The position numbers and the translations under genes were made by a program. Shown here piece after piece: positions 1-7,995 of a DNA stretch of 38,177 nucleotides; within the stretch, counting starts at the first letter, position 1, and every line of letters begins with the position of its first letter. The notes beneath the pieces are model-generated. The model worked only from the letters and a program-made list of their open reading frames with translations. It ran no database searches and had not been told where the DNA came from. Origin of the DNA: JBPYFK01 sp051984675 (GTDB lineage: Bacteria > Actinomycetota > Actinomycetes > Mycobacteriales > Pseudonocardiaceae); the NCBI GenBank assembly GCA_051984675.1, contig JBPYFK010000104.1:1-38177 (forward strand), in the 5' to 3' direction.

Positions 1-205
1 CCACGAGGGCTGCCTGGCGGCCGGTGGGCAGCTTCAGCCCCGGTGGGGGCAGCACCTTCGCGGGCTCCGTGACCGGGGAGGGGGCGCCCAGCCCGAACCA
101 GCGGCTGCCGAGGTCGAACTGGTACGACGCGAGCGCGGCCACCAGCACGAGCAGCACCAGGCCGGCAGTGCTGCGCCGGAGGCGTCGGCCGTCCCGTGGG
201 GTCAC
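1..205 (-). CDS. N-terminus of a D-alanyl-D-alanine carboxypeptidase/endopeptidase (PBP4/DacB type), partial
   Basis: Only the first 68 codons lie in the window; the gene runs off the left edge. The GTG start at 205 is chosen because AAGGGAG sits four bases upstream. The peptide begins with an Arg-rich stretch (MTPRDGRRLRRS), then a hydrophobic anchor (AGLVLLVLVAALA), then a Pro-rich linker ending LPPPGLKLPTGRQAALV, which is how actinobacterial PBP4-type DD-peptidases begin before the catalytic domain. The call also rests on synteny: this family is commonly divergent from ppa in actinobacteria, as here. No catalytic motif (SxxK, SxN, KTG) is visible, so the family is inferred. Confidence 0.55.
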   Translation of the reverse strand, partial: MTPRDGRRLRRSTAGLVLLVLVAALASYQFDLGSRWFGLGAPSPVTEPAKVLPPPGLKLPTGRQAALV

Positions 206-313
206 GTCACTCCCTTCGGGAGGGTGTGGCTCTCGTGTACTACGTCGTGCGGGACACTAGCCGAGGGCAGGGTTCCCGCCCGCCGTGGACATGGCCGACA
301 TGGAGGCGCAGCT

Positions 314-802
314 GTGGAGTTCGACGTACTCGTGGAGATCCCGAAGGGCCAGCGCAACAAGTACGAGGTGGACCACGAGTCAGGCCGGATCCGTCTCGAC
401 CGGACGCTGTTCACCGCGACGCAGTACCCCGCCGACTACGGCTACATCGAGCACACCCTCGGCCTCGCCGGCGACCCCCTCGACGCCATGGTGCTGCTGC
501 AGGAGCCGACGTTCCCCGGCTGCCTGATCCGCTGCCGGGCGATCGGCATGTTCCGCATGACCGACGAGGCCGGCGGCGACGACAAGGTGCTGTGCGTGCC
601 GGCCACCGACCCGCGCCTCGAGCACCTGCGCGACATCAACCACGTCTCGAAGTTCGACCGCCTGGAGATCCAGCACTTCTTCGAGGTCTACAAGGACCTG
701 GAGCCCGGTAAGAGCGTCGAGGGCGCGACGTGGGTCGGCCGCACCGAGGCGGAGGCCGAGATCGAGCGCTCCTACAAGCGCGCGAAGGACCAGCCGCACT
801 GA
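314..802 (+). CDS. ppa: Inorganic pyrophosphatase (family I)
   Basis: Cytoplasmic Mg2+-dependent enzyme that hydrolyses pyrophosphate to two phosphates and so drives nucleic-acid and activation reactions forward. The 162-residue product has the usual bacterial family I length. It opens VEFDVLVEIPKGQRNKYEVD and carries YPADYGYIEHT and the metal-binding signature GDPLDAMVLL. The GTG at 314 is preferred over upstream in-frame starts (a longer frame begins at 224) because known actinobacterial enzymes begin at this residue and GGAGG lies at 302–306. It is transcribed away from the dacB-like gene and followed by a strong hairpin. Confidence 0.96.
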   Translation: MEFDVLVEIPKGQRNKYEVDHESGRIRLDRTLFTATQYPADYGYIEHTLGLAGDPLDAMVLLQEPTFPGCLIRCRAIGMFRMTDEAGGDDKVLCVPATDPRLEHLRDINHVSKFDRLEIQHFFEVYKDLEPGKSVEGATWVGRTEAEAEIERSYKRAKDQPH

Positions 803-807
803 AGCCG

Positions 808-854
808 GCGAGACGGCAGAGAGCCTGGCAGCAGCCGGCTGTCTGCCGTCTCGC
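808..854. terminator. Hairpin terminator after ppa
   Basis: A perfect 13-bp inverted repeat, GCGAGACGGCAGA at 808–820 and its complement at 842–854, flanks a 21-nt loop just after the ppa stop. It has no clear T-tract, as is common in high-GC actinobacteria. It can serve ppa and the convergent MFS remnant. Confidence 0.7.
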
Positions 855-869
855 TCCGGCCCCGCCGCT

Positions 870-1427
870 TCACGGTTCGGCGGACGGTGCGGCCGAGGTC
901 TCCGGCAGCCGGACATCCCTTAGCAGCCAGGAGAGGCCGAAGGCCACCAGCACCACGCAGCCGCCGGTCAGGAACACCGTGTCCATCGCGCTGGAGAAAC
1001 CGTCCAGCACCGGCCTCGCCAGCCGGGCGTCCAGCCCGTACAGGAACGACGTGTCGTTCAGATCCAGCCCGCCCCCACCGTGCAGTGCTCGCACGAATGT
1101 CCGGTTGGCCGGTGCGGCGACGACCGCGGGATCACCCAACGCCGCCAGGAACCGAGGGTCGGTCCGCGCGGACGCCATGGTGCTGGCGATCCGCTCACCG
1201 ACGAGCGAGAACAGGACCGACAGGAATACCGCCGCGCCCACGCTCCCACCGGTCTGCCGCAACAGATTGACCGACGCGGTGGCGACGCCCATGTCATGCC
1301 GGGTCGCGTCGTTCTACGAGTTCGCTGCCCCGCAGAGCACCGAGCCGATCAGGAACCCCGAGATCGCGATCAGGTACAGCGGTCTCCGCCCACGTAACTC
1401 GTTTTCGGCCGCCATGGCGTGCGACAT
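870..1427 (-). pseudogene. Remnant of a DHA2-type (EmrB/QacA) MFS drug transporter
   Basis: Reading from ATG 1427, the frame gives ELRGRRPLYLIAISGFLIGS, the loop/TM3 signature of a 14-helix DHA2 efflux pump. It then meets an in-frame TAG (about 1317–1319) and continues in the same frame as GVATASVNLLRQTGGSVGAA, which belongs to a late helix (about TM11–13) of the same family, down to a normal C-terminal tail. The N-terminus, roughly eight central helices and the intervening sequence are missing, and a stop interrupts what remains. The full family is near 500 residues; about 185 codons remain. No ribosome binding site precedes ATG 1427. The 140-residue frame from 1292 alone could not form a transporter. 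Confidence 0.85.
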
Positions 1428-1546
1428 CGACTAGTCCCCAGAAGTAAGTGTGCTCCCACCAGTTGCCGATCAAGCCTGCCGACCGCGTGCGATCACGGCA
1501 ACCGAGTTCCCGGCGGAATCCGGCGGAAAGCCCGCGGACAGGGATG

Positions 1547-1580
1547 ACCCCCGGCACGTCCACGTGGACGTGCCGGGGGT
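1547..1580 (-). terminator. Perfect 15-bp hairpin terminator
   Basis: ACCCCCGGCACGTCC and its exact complement are separated by ACGT. It lies 33 bp beyond the stop of the secreted-protein gene on the minus strand, a typical position for an actinobacterial intrinsic terminator. Confidence 0.8.
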
Positions 1581-1612
1581 CTTCGGGTAGCGCGGGAGTC
1601 GGTGGTCAGGGG

Positions 1613-2416
1613 TCAGTGGCCACCACCGAGCAGACCCTTGCTGCCCAGATCACCGATCGGGAGCCCGTTGAGCGAGCCGGTCCTGGGGGCGACATTGTTG
1701 TCGCCGATCAGGGGCTCCAACGCGTTACCGGGGGTGCTGCGACCGCCGGTCAGGCCCTGCAACGGGTTTCCTGCGTTCCCACCCTGGGGGCCTTGCGGCT
1801 TCATGCCACTCAACGGATGCACGCCGTTGAGCACGCCGCCCAGCGTGCCAAACGGGCCGCCCTGGAGGTTGTTGTCGCCCGTCAGGCCACCCACCGGGCT
1901 CTGGCCGCTGCGCCCGCCCGCGAGGTCCCCGACCGGATCGCCGGGCAGGGCACCGAGTGGGTCGGAGACCGGGCGGGTCAGCCCGTCCGTGGCCGACCGG
2001 CCGGCGGGGGCGTCAGTCCTGGCGGGGGCGTCACTCTTGAGCGTGTCGCTCAGGCTGCTACCGGTGAGCGCTTGCACCGGGTCGCCGACCGGCGGCTTGG
2101 GCAGCTCGTGCTGCGGCGTTCCGCCGGGAATCCCGGGCAGGACGTTGGCCGAACCGCCGGCACGACCGCCGTTCGCGGCCGAGGCCGGAGCTGGAGCCGG
2201 ATCGGTGACCTCTTCTGCCGGGACGACATCGCCGACGACCTTCCGAGCCGACGCCAGCGTGGCGGCGCCGTGGTAGGTGGTGTCGGCCAACGAGTTGTCG
2301 GTGTTCGGCAGGTTGACCGGAAGCTCGGGGGTGGTGGCTGCGTTGGCAGTGCCGGACAGGGCCATCGCGCCCGCGCTGCTGGCCAGTAGAGCCGCTGCGG
2401 TCAGGGTGCGTTTCAT
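1613..2416 (-). CDS. Secreted Gly/Pro-rich hypothetical protein
   Basis: A 267-residue protein with a clean Sec signal peptide (MKRTLTAAALLASSAGAMAL, cleavage predicted after SGTANA near residue 27). The mature part has no recognisable enzyme domain. A short conserved-looking N-terminal segment (ELPVNLPNTDNSLADTTYHG) is followed by low-complexity sequence rich in Gly, Pro, Asn and Leu with loosely repeated G-x-L-x-G-L-x-G units (PLQGLTGG, PFGTLGGVLNG, GLLGGGH end). This suggests a cell-surface or extracellular structural protein. It is a single-gene unit closed by the perfect hairpin at 1547–1580. Function unknown. Confidence 0.75.
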   Translation of the reverse strand: MKRTLTAAALLASSAGAMALSGTANAATTPELPVNLPNTDNSLADTTYHGAATLASARKVVGDVVPAEEVTDPAPAPASAANGGRAGGSANVLPGIPGGTPQHELPKPPVGDPVQALTGSSLSDTLKSDAPARTDAPAGRSATDGLTRPVSDPLGALPGDPVGDLAGGRSGQSPVGGLTGDNNLQGGPFGTLGGVLNGVHPLSGMKPQGPQGGNAGNPLQGLTGGRSTPGNALEPLIGDNNVAPRTGSLNGLPIGDLGSKGLLGGGH

Positions 2417-2602
2417 CGCCGTGTGCTCCTCTCGTGTGCACAGGGACTCTCCTGCGCGGGGGCCGAGGTTACGGAAACATCACCCAACACGATTCAGCGA
2501 TCACGGCACCGGAAAATCCACACGGGGAGTGTCTAATCCCGACAGTCAGGGACGCCCGTTCAGGCAATATCGTTCATCGGCAGTTACGGTATGCCCACGA
2601 CG

Positions 2603-3457
2603 CTAGGCGTCCCAGCGGAGATCGCCAGGCGACCTCCGCTGCTGGAGGTCGAGTTGCCTCCGGTTCTGTTCCGCGCGCAGGGCCTCTACCTCGTGCGCGA
2701 ACTCCTCGTAGACCTCCCGCTCTTCGGTGAACCGGCGGTACCTGCCCACCCGCAACGCCACCGAGCGGTACTGCCGCTCGATGTCGTCGGCGCTGAGCTG
2801 GAGGCTGACAGCGCGCTCGCGGAACTTGAAGTACCCGGCCATTGCCGCCGCGACGGCCACGAGCAGGCTCAGCACGACCGCTACCAACTGCAGTGTCGGC
2901 ACCGCGACCGACAAGGCGACCATTGTGGACACCGCGACCGAACCCGCGATGATGAAACCCTGGAAGGCGTGGTGCATCCGGCGGTACGTCTCGGCCTCAC
3001 CGCGGTATTCCGCGATGAGGGGAGGAAGCTCTTCGCGGTAGCGCTTGTACACCGCGAGCGGATCGTCGTTGAGCGCGTCGATCTCGCGAAGCAGCTGCTT
3101 GTTCCGGGTCTCCCGCAATCGCTGACGCGCGACCTCATCCGCACGCACCCGGAAGTGCTGCCGATAGCACAGAACAGTCGAACCAGCGAGGGAGGCAACC
3201 GTGACCACGACCGCGCATCCCAGCAGCCAAGCTGGAGACCCGCTGGTCACGAACACCGAACACAGCACCACCAGGAGCAGGTTTCCCGGAAATGCCCATG
3301 TCGCGAGCAATCGCCGCACCAGCCGCTGCCGGTAGACCCGTTCCGACGCGTCGATGAGCTTGTCGTCCAGGTGCCCATCGCCCGTCTGCCCCGCAGGCGC
3401 ATCGTCGGAGATCACCCCGGATGCGACGATGCCCGTCCGGGCGTCTTTCCCCGCCAT
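2603..3457 (-). CDS. DUF4231 (SLATT-like) membrane protein
   Basis: About 284 residues. The ATG at 3457 is preferred over the upstream GTG at 3496 because GGAGGG lies about nine bases before it. Two hydrophobic helices (WAFPGNLLLVVLCSVFVTSG and LLGCAVVVTVASLAGSTVLC) precede a charged helical segment with the DUF4231-like ELPPLIAEYRGEAETYRRMH, then a second pair of helices (IIAGSVAVSTMVALSVAV; LVAVVLSLLVAVAAAMAGYF) and a charged C-terminal coiled coil. SLATT-type proteins are thought to be effectors or sensors in nucleotide-dependent conflict systems, but no nucleotidyltransferase or NUDIX partner is adjacent. A palindrome at 3546–3565 lies in its upstream region. Confidence 0.75.
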   Translation of the reverse strand: MAGKDARTGIVASGVISDDAPAGQTGDGHLDDKLIDASERVYRQRLVRRLLATWAFPGNLLLVVLCSVFVTSGSPAWLLGCAVVVTVASLAGSTVLCYRQHFRVRADEVARQRLRETRNKQLLREIDALNDDPLAVYKRYREELPPLIAEYRGEAETYRRMHHAFQGFIIAGSVAVSTMVALSVAVPTLQLVAVVLSLLVAVAAAMAGYFKFRERAVSLQLSADDIERQYRSVALRVGRYRRFTEEREVYEEFAHEVEALRAEQNRRQLDLQQRRSPGDLRWDA

Positions 3458-3545
3458 GCCGCGGTTCCCTCCAGCCGGACCAGTGTGATCGACCACTGCC
3501 GATCGAACTGCCTCAACCGGGGAATCGACAATCGGCTAGCAGGGT

Positions 3546-3565
3546 GAACGATACGTCCATCGTTC
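3546..3565. promoter_or_regulatory. Inverted repeat, candidate operator of the DUF4231 gene
   Basis: GAACGAT and ATCGTTC form a perfect 7-bp inverted repeat with a 6-nt spacer, about 90 bp upstream of the DUF4231 start. Size and symmetry fit a TetR-type dimer site, but no cognate regulator is adjacent. Confidence 0.4.
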
Positions 3566-3674
3566 GGAGCAGTGCTGTACTACGAGAGTGATAACAGCAG
3601 GTCAAGATCGTACGGTGAGTGATCACATATTCACGGGAACGGGCGTCGGGAAGCGGCGGCTCGCCTCCCCGTAC

Positions 3675-3938
3675 TCAGCGAGTTAGTTCCTCCGGCGCGG
3701 ACGCGAGCGCCTTCTGGATGGCGTCGACGAGCGCACGCGCCGATGCCGCGTTCAGCTCGACCGCGACCCGCGCGGACGGCCCCCGCTCCGGGTTGCGGAA
3801 GTCGATGTTGAGCGTGTGCTCCTCCTGGGCATGAACCGGATGGTCGAAATAGACGGTCGCGTTGCGGAGGGAGAACCAGCCGTCCCGTCCCTTTCCGCTG
3901 CCGGAAATGTCGATGTTCTCGGTGGCGTAGGTACACAT
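3675..3938 (-). CDS. DUF6295 family protein
   Basis: An 87-residue protein starting MCTYATENIDISGSGKGRDG and containing WFSLRNATVYFDHPVHAQEE, the conserved core I associate with the actinobacterial DUF6295 family. It has no signal peptide or membrane segment. The start at 3938 has AAGGATC upstream. The paired Cys/His-bearing motifs (CTY, FDHPVHA, HTLNIDF) could bind metal, but this is not established. It lies 28 bp downstream of the dienelactone hydrolase gene in the same orientation and is probably co-transcribed with it. Biochemical function unknown. Confidence 0.75.
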   Translation of the reverse strand: MCTYATENIDISGSGKGRDGWFSLRNATVYFDHPVHAQEEHTLNIDFRNPERGPSARVAVELNAASARALVDAIQKALASAPEELTR

Positions 3939-3966
3939 AGGTCGATCCTTGTCGGCGCGCTGGTGT

Positions 3967-4719
3967 TCAGGACAGGTGCTGGGCGAAGAAGTCGCTGATG
4001 CGCGCCCAGCCCTCCGCCGCGGCCTCATACCGGTAACTGGGCCGGTCGACCGCGAAGAACGCGTGCCCGGCGTTGTCGTACAGGTGGGGCTCGAACGTCT
4101 TGCCGTGCTGCTTCAGCAGCGCGCCCAGCTCGTCGACCTGTTCCGGTGACGGGTACTTGTCCTCCGCACCGAACAGGCCCAGCAGCGGGCAACGCAACTG
4201 CCCCAACTTGTCCGTCAGCGGACTGACCTGCAGCGGAAACCCTTCCGGCGGCGTGCCGACGACGAACGCGCCATAGCAGTCGACCGCCGCGTCCAGTGGG
4301 AGGCTGCAGGCGGCAAGCACGGCCTGGCGCCCACCGGAGCAGTACCCGATGGTGCCCACCTTCCCGTTGGACGAGCTCAGCCCGCGCAGGTACCGCGCGG
4401 CGCCGTCCACGTCCCCGACCAGCCGTTCGTCTGGGACCCCGCCCTGGGCGCGTGCCGTCGCCGCGGCATCGTCAGGACTGGCGCCGGGCGCCTCCCGGAA
4501 GTAGAGGTTCGGACACAGCGCCGCGTAGCCCATCGTGGCGAACGTCCGGGTGATCTCCTTCGTCGCGAAGTCGTAACCGGGCATGTGGTGGATGACGACC
4601 ACACCCCCGGCCGGTCCCGGCCGCAGCGGGCGGGCGAGATACGCCTCGATCTCATCGCCGGCGTGGCCGCTGATCGTCACGCTCTCGGCCATGATCGCGT
4701 CGTAGTTCAGCGCTGGCAT
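3967..4719 (-). CDS. Dienelactone hydrolase family protein
   Basis: A 250-residue alpha/beta hydrolase. The Cys nucleophile elbow GYCSGG, the acid in FGAEDKYPS and the His in YDNAGHAF form the Cys–Asp–His triad typical of dienelactone hydrolase, an enzyme that opens lactones in aromatic degradation. Many genomic members have unknown substrates. GVVVIHHMPGYD matches the family's N-terminal strand and oxyanion region. The ATG at 4719 is supported by GGAGG seven bases upstream; a longer frame reaching 5022 has no support. It precedes the DUF6295 gene and is divergent from the acetate-transporter-like gene, with a palindrome between them. No aromatic-catabolic genes are nearby. Confidence 0.88.
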   Translation of the reverse strand: MPALNYDAIMAESVTISGHAGDEIEAYLARPLRPGPAGGVVVIHHMPGYDFATKEITRTFATMGYAALCPNLYFREAPGASPDDAAATARAQGGVPDERLVGDVDGAARYLRGLSSSNGKVGTIGYCSGGRQAVLAACSLPLDAAVDCYGAFVVGTPPEGFPLQVSPLTDKLGQLRCPLLGLFGAEDKYPSPEQVDELGALLKQHGKTFEPHLYDNAGHAFFAVDRPSYRYEAAAEGWARISDFFAQHLS

Positions 4720-4762
4720 CGAACACCTCCGTGGAAGCCGGGCGACGCCGACCAGACTCGCA

Positions 4763-4784
4763 CACGTCATCGAAGAATGACGTG
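4763..4784. promoter_or_regulatory. Inverted repeat in a divergent promoter region
   Basis: CACGTCAT and ATGACGTG form a perfect 8-bp inverted repeat with a 6-nt spacer, between the divergent hydrolase and transporter genes. Two direct copies of GACGGGTGTCA follow at 4819–4829 and 4837–4847, an 18-bp period, closer to the transporter. Both look like regulator binding sites; the regulators are unknown. Confidence 0.45.
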
Positions 4785-4890
4785 GGGCGTATGGGATGGC
4801 GTTTGGTGGGTACTCCCGGACGGGTGTCATCGCTACGACGGGTGTCACCGCCATGGGGTCTTCTTTAGCTAATCGTGTTGGAGGTGTGCC

Positions 4891-5697
4891 ATGTCGCAGC
4901 CATCCGCCAATACCCCGCCCGCCAGTACCCCATCCGTCGAGACCGGCGGCTCCAGCTGGAGAGTCGGAACGGCGCAGACGGAAGAGGAAGCCGCACGTGA
5001 GGCGGGTTTCTGGCGCGATCACACGCGGATCTCGCTGACCCCGGTCGCCGCCCCGTCGATCCTGGGGCTGTACGGCTTCGCCGCGTCCACGTTCATGGTG
5101 GCGGCGAACCTCGCGGGCTGGTTCGGAAACCCGGGGTCACCGCTGGTCGTGTTCCCCCTGGCGATGACCTTCGGCGGGCTGGCCCAGTTCATGGCCGCCA
5201 TGTGGTCGTACCGCGCCCGAGACGCGCTGGCCACTGCGGTCCACGGCACGTGGGGATCATTCTGGCTGGCCTACGGCCTGTACATGTTCATGGTGGCCAG
5301 CGGGGCGTTGCCCGCCCCAACGGCCTCTCCGGTGGCACGGGTGGCCTTCGGCTATTGGTTCATCGTGCTCGCCGCGATCACCTGGGTGTGCTTCGTGGCC
5401 GCCTCCGCCCAGAACCTGAGCCTGAGCCTGGTGCTGCTGACTCTGGCGGCCGGCGCGACACTGCTGGCCATCGGGTTTGCCGCCGGGGTGGCGGCGCTGG
5501 TGACCATCGGTGCGATCGTGCTCGTGGCCTCCGCCGTACTGGCCTACTACACGGCGAGCGCGATGATGCTGCAGTGCACCTGGGGTCGCGTGGTGCTGCC
5601 AATGGGCACGCGCACGACCCCGAACCGGCCTGGGGCGATCCCGATGCAGCCGCTCGGTTACGAGCGGAGCGAACCGGGCGTGAAGCTCGGCCAGTAA
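4891..5697 (+). CDS. GPR1/FUN34/YaaH (SatP-like) acetate/succinate transporter
   Basis: 268 residues with a hydrophilic N-terminus of about 50 residues, then about six helices. The first helix (APSILGLYGFAASTFMVAAN) corresponds to the family's N-terminal NPAPLGL signature region. FPLAMTFGGLAQFMAAMWSY and HGTWGSFWLAYGLYMFMVAS match the GGxxQ and FGSFW-like motifs of the family. These channels take up short-chain monocarboxylates such as acetate. GGAGG lies eight bases before the ATG. The C-terminal tail is longer than in E. coli SatP. Substrate inferred from family only. Confidence 0.85.
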   Translation: MSQPSANTPPASTPSVETGGSSWRVGTAQTEEEAAREAGFWRDHTRISLTPVAAPSILGLYGFAASTFMVAANLAGWFGNPGSPLVVFPLAMTFGGLAQFMAAMWSYRARDALATAVHGTWGSFWLAYGLYMFMVASGALPAPTASPVARVAFGYWFIVLAAITWVCFVAASAQNLSLSLVLLTLAAGATLLAIGFAAGVAALVTIGAIVLVASAVLAYYTASAMMLQCTWGRVVLPMGTRTTPNRPGAIPMQPLGYERSEPGVKLGQ

Positions 5698-5747
5698 TAG
5701 TAGCGAGCGATACCAGATTTCCACTATGGACGCTGTTGCCGTGCCTG

Positions 5748-6872
5748 CTATCCGGCGGCGTTCTGCAGGCGCGTGGCGCTTTGCCGGATACCGGCGAGCT
5801 GCGTATAGGCGTGCTCGCCCGGGCAGTGGGTACCGCACACGTCGCGATGCCCGAAGATCACCGGTAGCGTGACCGCTGTTCCCGCCGGATACAGGCACGT
5901 GTTCCCACCTTGGGACACCAGGCGGGTCTTGCCGTCCGCGTGGACACCGTTGGCGTCGAGCTTCCAGGCCGCCAGCGCGGCCACCGCCTGCAGGGTCTTC
6001 GAGGTGGGCATCTGGTTGTCGTAGTTGCCGAGAATCGCGATCCCGAACGTGTCCTGGTTGAAACCAGCCGCGTGACCACCGATGACGTTACGTTGCAGGC
6101 CGTTCGTGCGGCCTTCGAAGATCGTGCCGCAGCTGTCCACCACCGCGTGGTAGCCGATGTCGCCCCACTGCAGGTCAACGGCGTGATAGCGGTAGATCCC
6201 ACGGACGGCCTCGGCGGAGCGGCTGCACGGGATGTTCTCCCCGTCCGCGGTGTGGTGCACCGTCGCGGCCTTCGTGGTTTGCATGTACTGCGGCGGCCAG
6301 GTCATCACGCTCTCGTCGGCCCCCCACTGCGCGCGGGTGACGACCTTCGGCATGGGCGCCTTGTCCAGGTGCGGGACGTCGGGACGCAGCGCGTCCGGCT
6401 CCTGCGGGTTCGCCGATTCAGGCCGCCGGTCCGTCATGATCGCGACGAATTCGAGCTCGGCGCCGACATCGCGACCACCACGCTCCGCGCGGATCTGGGC
6501 GTCTTGCGTACCGCCGGTCCACACCGGATTGCTGCCGTGGACGCCGGCCGGTTCCACCGGTGGCACCAGCTGTTCGAGGTCGAGCCACGGACTCCAGCCG
6601 CCCGCGACGGCGTGCCGCACCACGAGGCGGTCCGGCGGTGCGCCTCGCCAGGTGAATCCGAACATCGTGAACGGGTTGGCACTGTGCACCGCGCGCACCG
6701 TTCCCCCGTCGTCGGCGGCGACCGTGGGCACGCCGGAAAGGGGTATGTGCGACGACGAAGTGCCGTCCGCCCGCTCCGCCGCACCGGCTCGGACGGCAGT
6801 GCCCGTGGCGACAAACGCCGCGCCGGCCGCGACCAGCTTGGCCAGCAACCTGCGTGGGACAGGTGTGAACAC
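5748..6872 (-). CDS. Secreted N-acetylmuramoyl-L-alanine amidase (PGRP/Amidase_2 type)
   Basis: About 374 residues. The GTG at 6872 is preferred, giving VFTPVPRRLLAKLVAAGAAF as signal sequence, with GAGGTGG upstream; an ATG at 6908 is possible. The N-terminal half is a beta-rich domain with WSPWLDLEQ, as in secreted actinobacterial amidases. The C-terminal catalytic domain has VVTRAQWGAD, the first zinc His in TVHHTADG, YHAVVDSCGTIFEGR, and FGHRDVCGTHCPGEH, which supplies the second His and the Cys ligand. It would cleave the lactyl bond between MurNAc and the stem peptide outside the cell. Its N-terminus lies next to an export permease gene that reads in the same direction from 7880. Confidence 0.9.
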   Translation of the reverse strand: MFTPVPRRLLAKLVAAGAAFVATGTAVRAGAAERADGTSSSHIPLSGVPTVAADDGGTVRAVHSANPFTMFGFTWRGAPPDRLVVRHAVAGGWSPWLDLEQLVPPVEPAGVHGSNPVWTGGTQDAQIRAERGGRDVGAELEFVAIMTDRRPESANPQEPDALRPDVPHLDKAPMPKVVTRAQWGADESVMTWPPQYMQTTKAATVHHTADGENIPCSRSAEAVRGIYRYHAVDLQWGDIGYHAVVDSCGTIFEGRTNGLQRNVIGGHAAGFNQDTFGIAILGNYDNQMPTSKTLQAVAALAAWKLDANGVHADGKTRLVSQGGNTCLYPAGTAVTLPVIFGHRDVCGTHCPGEHAYTQLAGIRQSATRLQNAAG

Positions 6873-7034
6873 GGTGACCACCTCGCTCGGCGTTGGCGAC
6901 CAGCCCAAACCCCAGAGAACCGCTGGTCAGCACGGAATACCGACGAGTATGTGCCGCGGTCGGCGTCGCCGCTCGTCGAAGCCCCGCCCGGGTGACCGGG
7001 GACGGAAGCCGGCCATGCCACCGAATCCGCCGCG

Positions 7035-7880
7035 TCAGACCCAGTAGGACACCCGTGCCCGGTAGTTGCGCATGACCAGCAGCGCGGCGACCCAGCCGGC
7101 GACGGTGAACGATCCGACGATCACCCAGTGGTGCAGCTCCTGCGGTTCGCCCAGCATGGGCGCCCGCACGATGTCGACGAAGTGGTAGACGGGATTGATC
7201 TGCGCCAACCAGGCGCGCGACCCGGTCAGGCTCTGCTCCGGCCACACGATCGGCGAAGCGAAGAAGATCAACTGCATGAAGCTGTTCACCATGGCCGGAA
7301 TGTCCCGCAGCCGCGTGCTGACGATTCCGAAGAGCAGGACCACCCATCCAGCGTTGAGGACCAGCAGCGCCAACGCCGGAATCGCCATGATGATCGTCCA
7401 GGTAATGGGCGGCTCGAAGATCACCAGGAGCAGGAAATAGACGATCATGTTGTGCAGCAAGAACAGGAACTCCCGCCACACAGTGCGAAACACGTGCACG
7501 CTGATCGGGCAGGGTAGCTGCTTGATCAGGCCCTCGTTCTGGATGAACACCTCCGCGCCACCGGTCAGGCACCCGGAGATGAAGTACCAGATCATGAATC
7601 CCGTCGTCATGTACGGGATGAAGAAGTTGATGTCCTGGTGCAGAATGACCGCGTACAGCAGGCCGAGCCCGGCCGCCGTGACCGCCATCGCGAAAGTGAT
7701 CCACAGTGGACCGAACACACTACGGCGGTAGCGCTGCTTGATGTCCTGCCAGCCGAGATGCGCCCACAGCTGCCTGTTTCGAGCGCCATCGGTGATGTCT
7801 TGGAACGCTTTGCGCCAGCTGCGGGAAGAACTCCTTGCTGGGGCCGGGAACCGCTCTACGGGGACACTTGGGGCCGTCAT
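7035..7880 (-). CDS. ABC-2 type polysaccharide/polyol-phosphate export permease (Wzm/RfbD/TagG-like)
   Basis: 281 residues, six predicted helices. The N-terminal amphipathic segment ending DIKQRYRRSVFGPLWI is the conserved start of Wzm/TagG permeases, which form a dimeric channel for lipid-linked glycans. GLIKQLPCPISVHVFRTVWR and FASPIVWPEQSL are further family hallmarks. In mycobacteria the homologue (Rv3783) exports the galactan precursor with its ATPase Wzt (Rv3781). No ATPase gene is adjacent here: the upstream neighbour is a TetR regulator and the downstream one the secreted amidase. It must use an ATPase encoded elsewhere. ATG 7880 has weak upstream pairing (GGGGACA-like), so the start is moderately sure. 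Confidence 0.9.
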   Translation of the reverse strand: MTAPSVPVERFPAPARSSSRSWRKAFQDITDGARNRQLWAHLGWQDIKQRYRRSVFGPLWITFAMAVTAAGLGLLYAVILHQDINFFIPYMTTGFMIWYFISGCLTGGAEVFIQNEGLIKQLPCPISVHVFRTVWREFLFLLHNMIVYFLLLVIFEPPITWTIIMAIPALALLVLNAGWVVLLFGIVSTRLRDIPAMVNSFMQLIFFASPIVWPEQSLTGSRAWLAQINPVYHFVDIVRAPMLGEPQELHHWVIVGSFTVAGWVAALLVMRNYRARVSYWV

Positions 7881-7995
7881 GATGACGAGACTATAGTGCT
7901 CTCAACCGGTACATTGGTTTTCGTAGGCGCAGTTCGATGCGGAAGATGTAAGAACTGACCGCCACATCAAAAAATCCAGAAGACGCAGTTGCTTT

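Noticed and set aside
1294..1563. An 89-residue minus-strand frame upstream of the MFS remnant
   Set aside because: It overlaps the pseudogene in a different frame and spans the terminator at 1547–1580; no coding signal.
1448..2389. A 313-residue plus-strand frame
   Set aside because: Antisense to the secreted Gly/Pro-rich gene, which has a signal peptide, a plausible start and a terminator. This frame runs through that terminator hairpin.
5202..5867. A 221-residue plus-strand frame overlapping the acetate-transporter-like gene
   Set aside because: Out-of-frame shadow, Arg-rich with no motif; the SatP-like frame has helices and family motifs.
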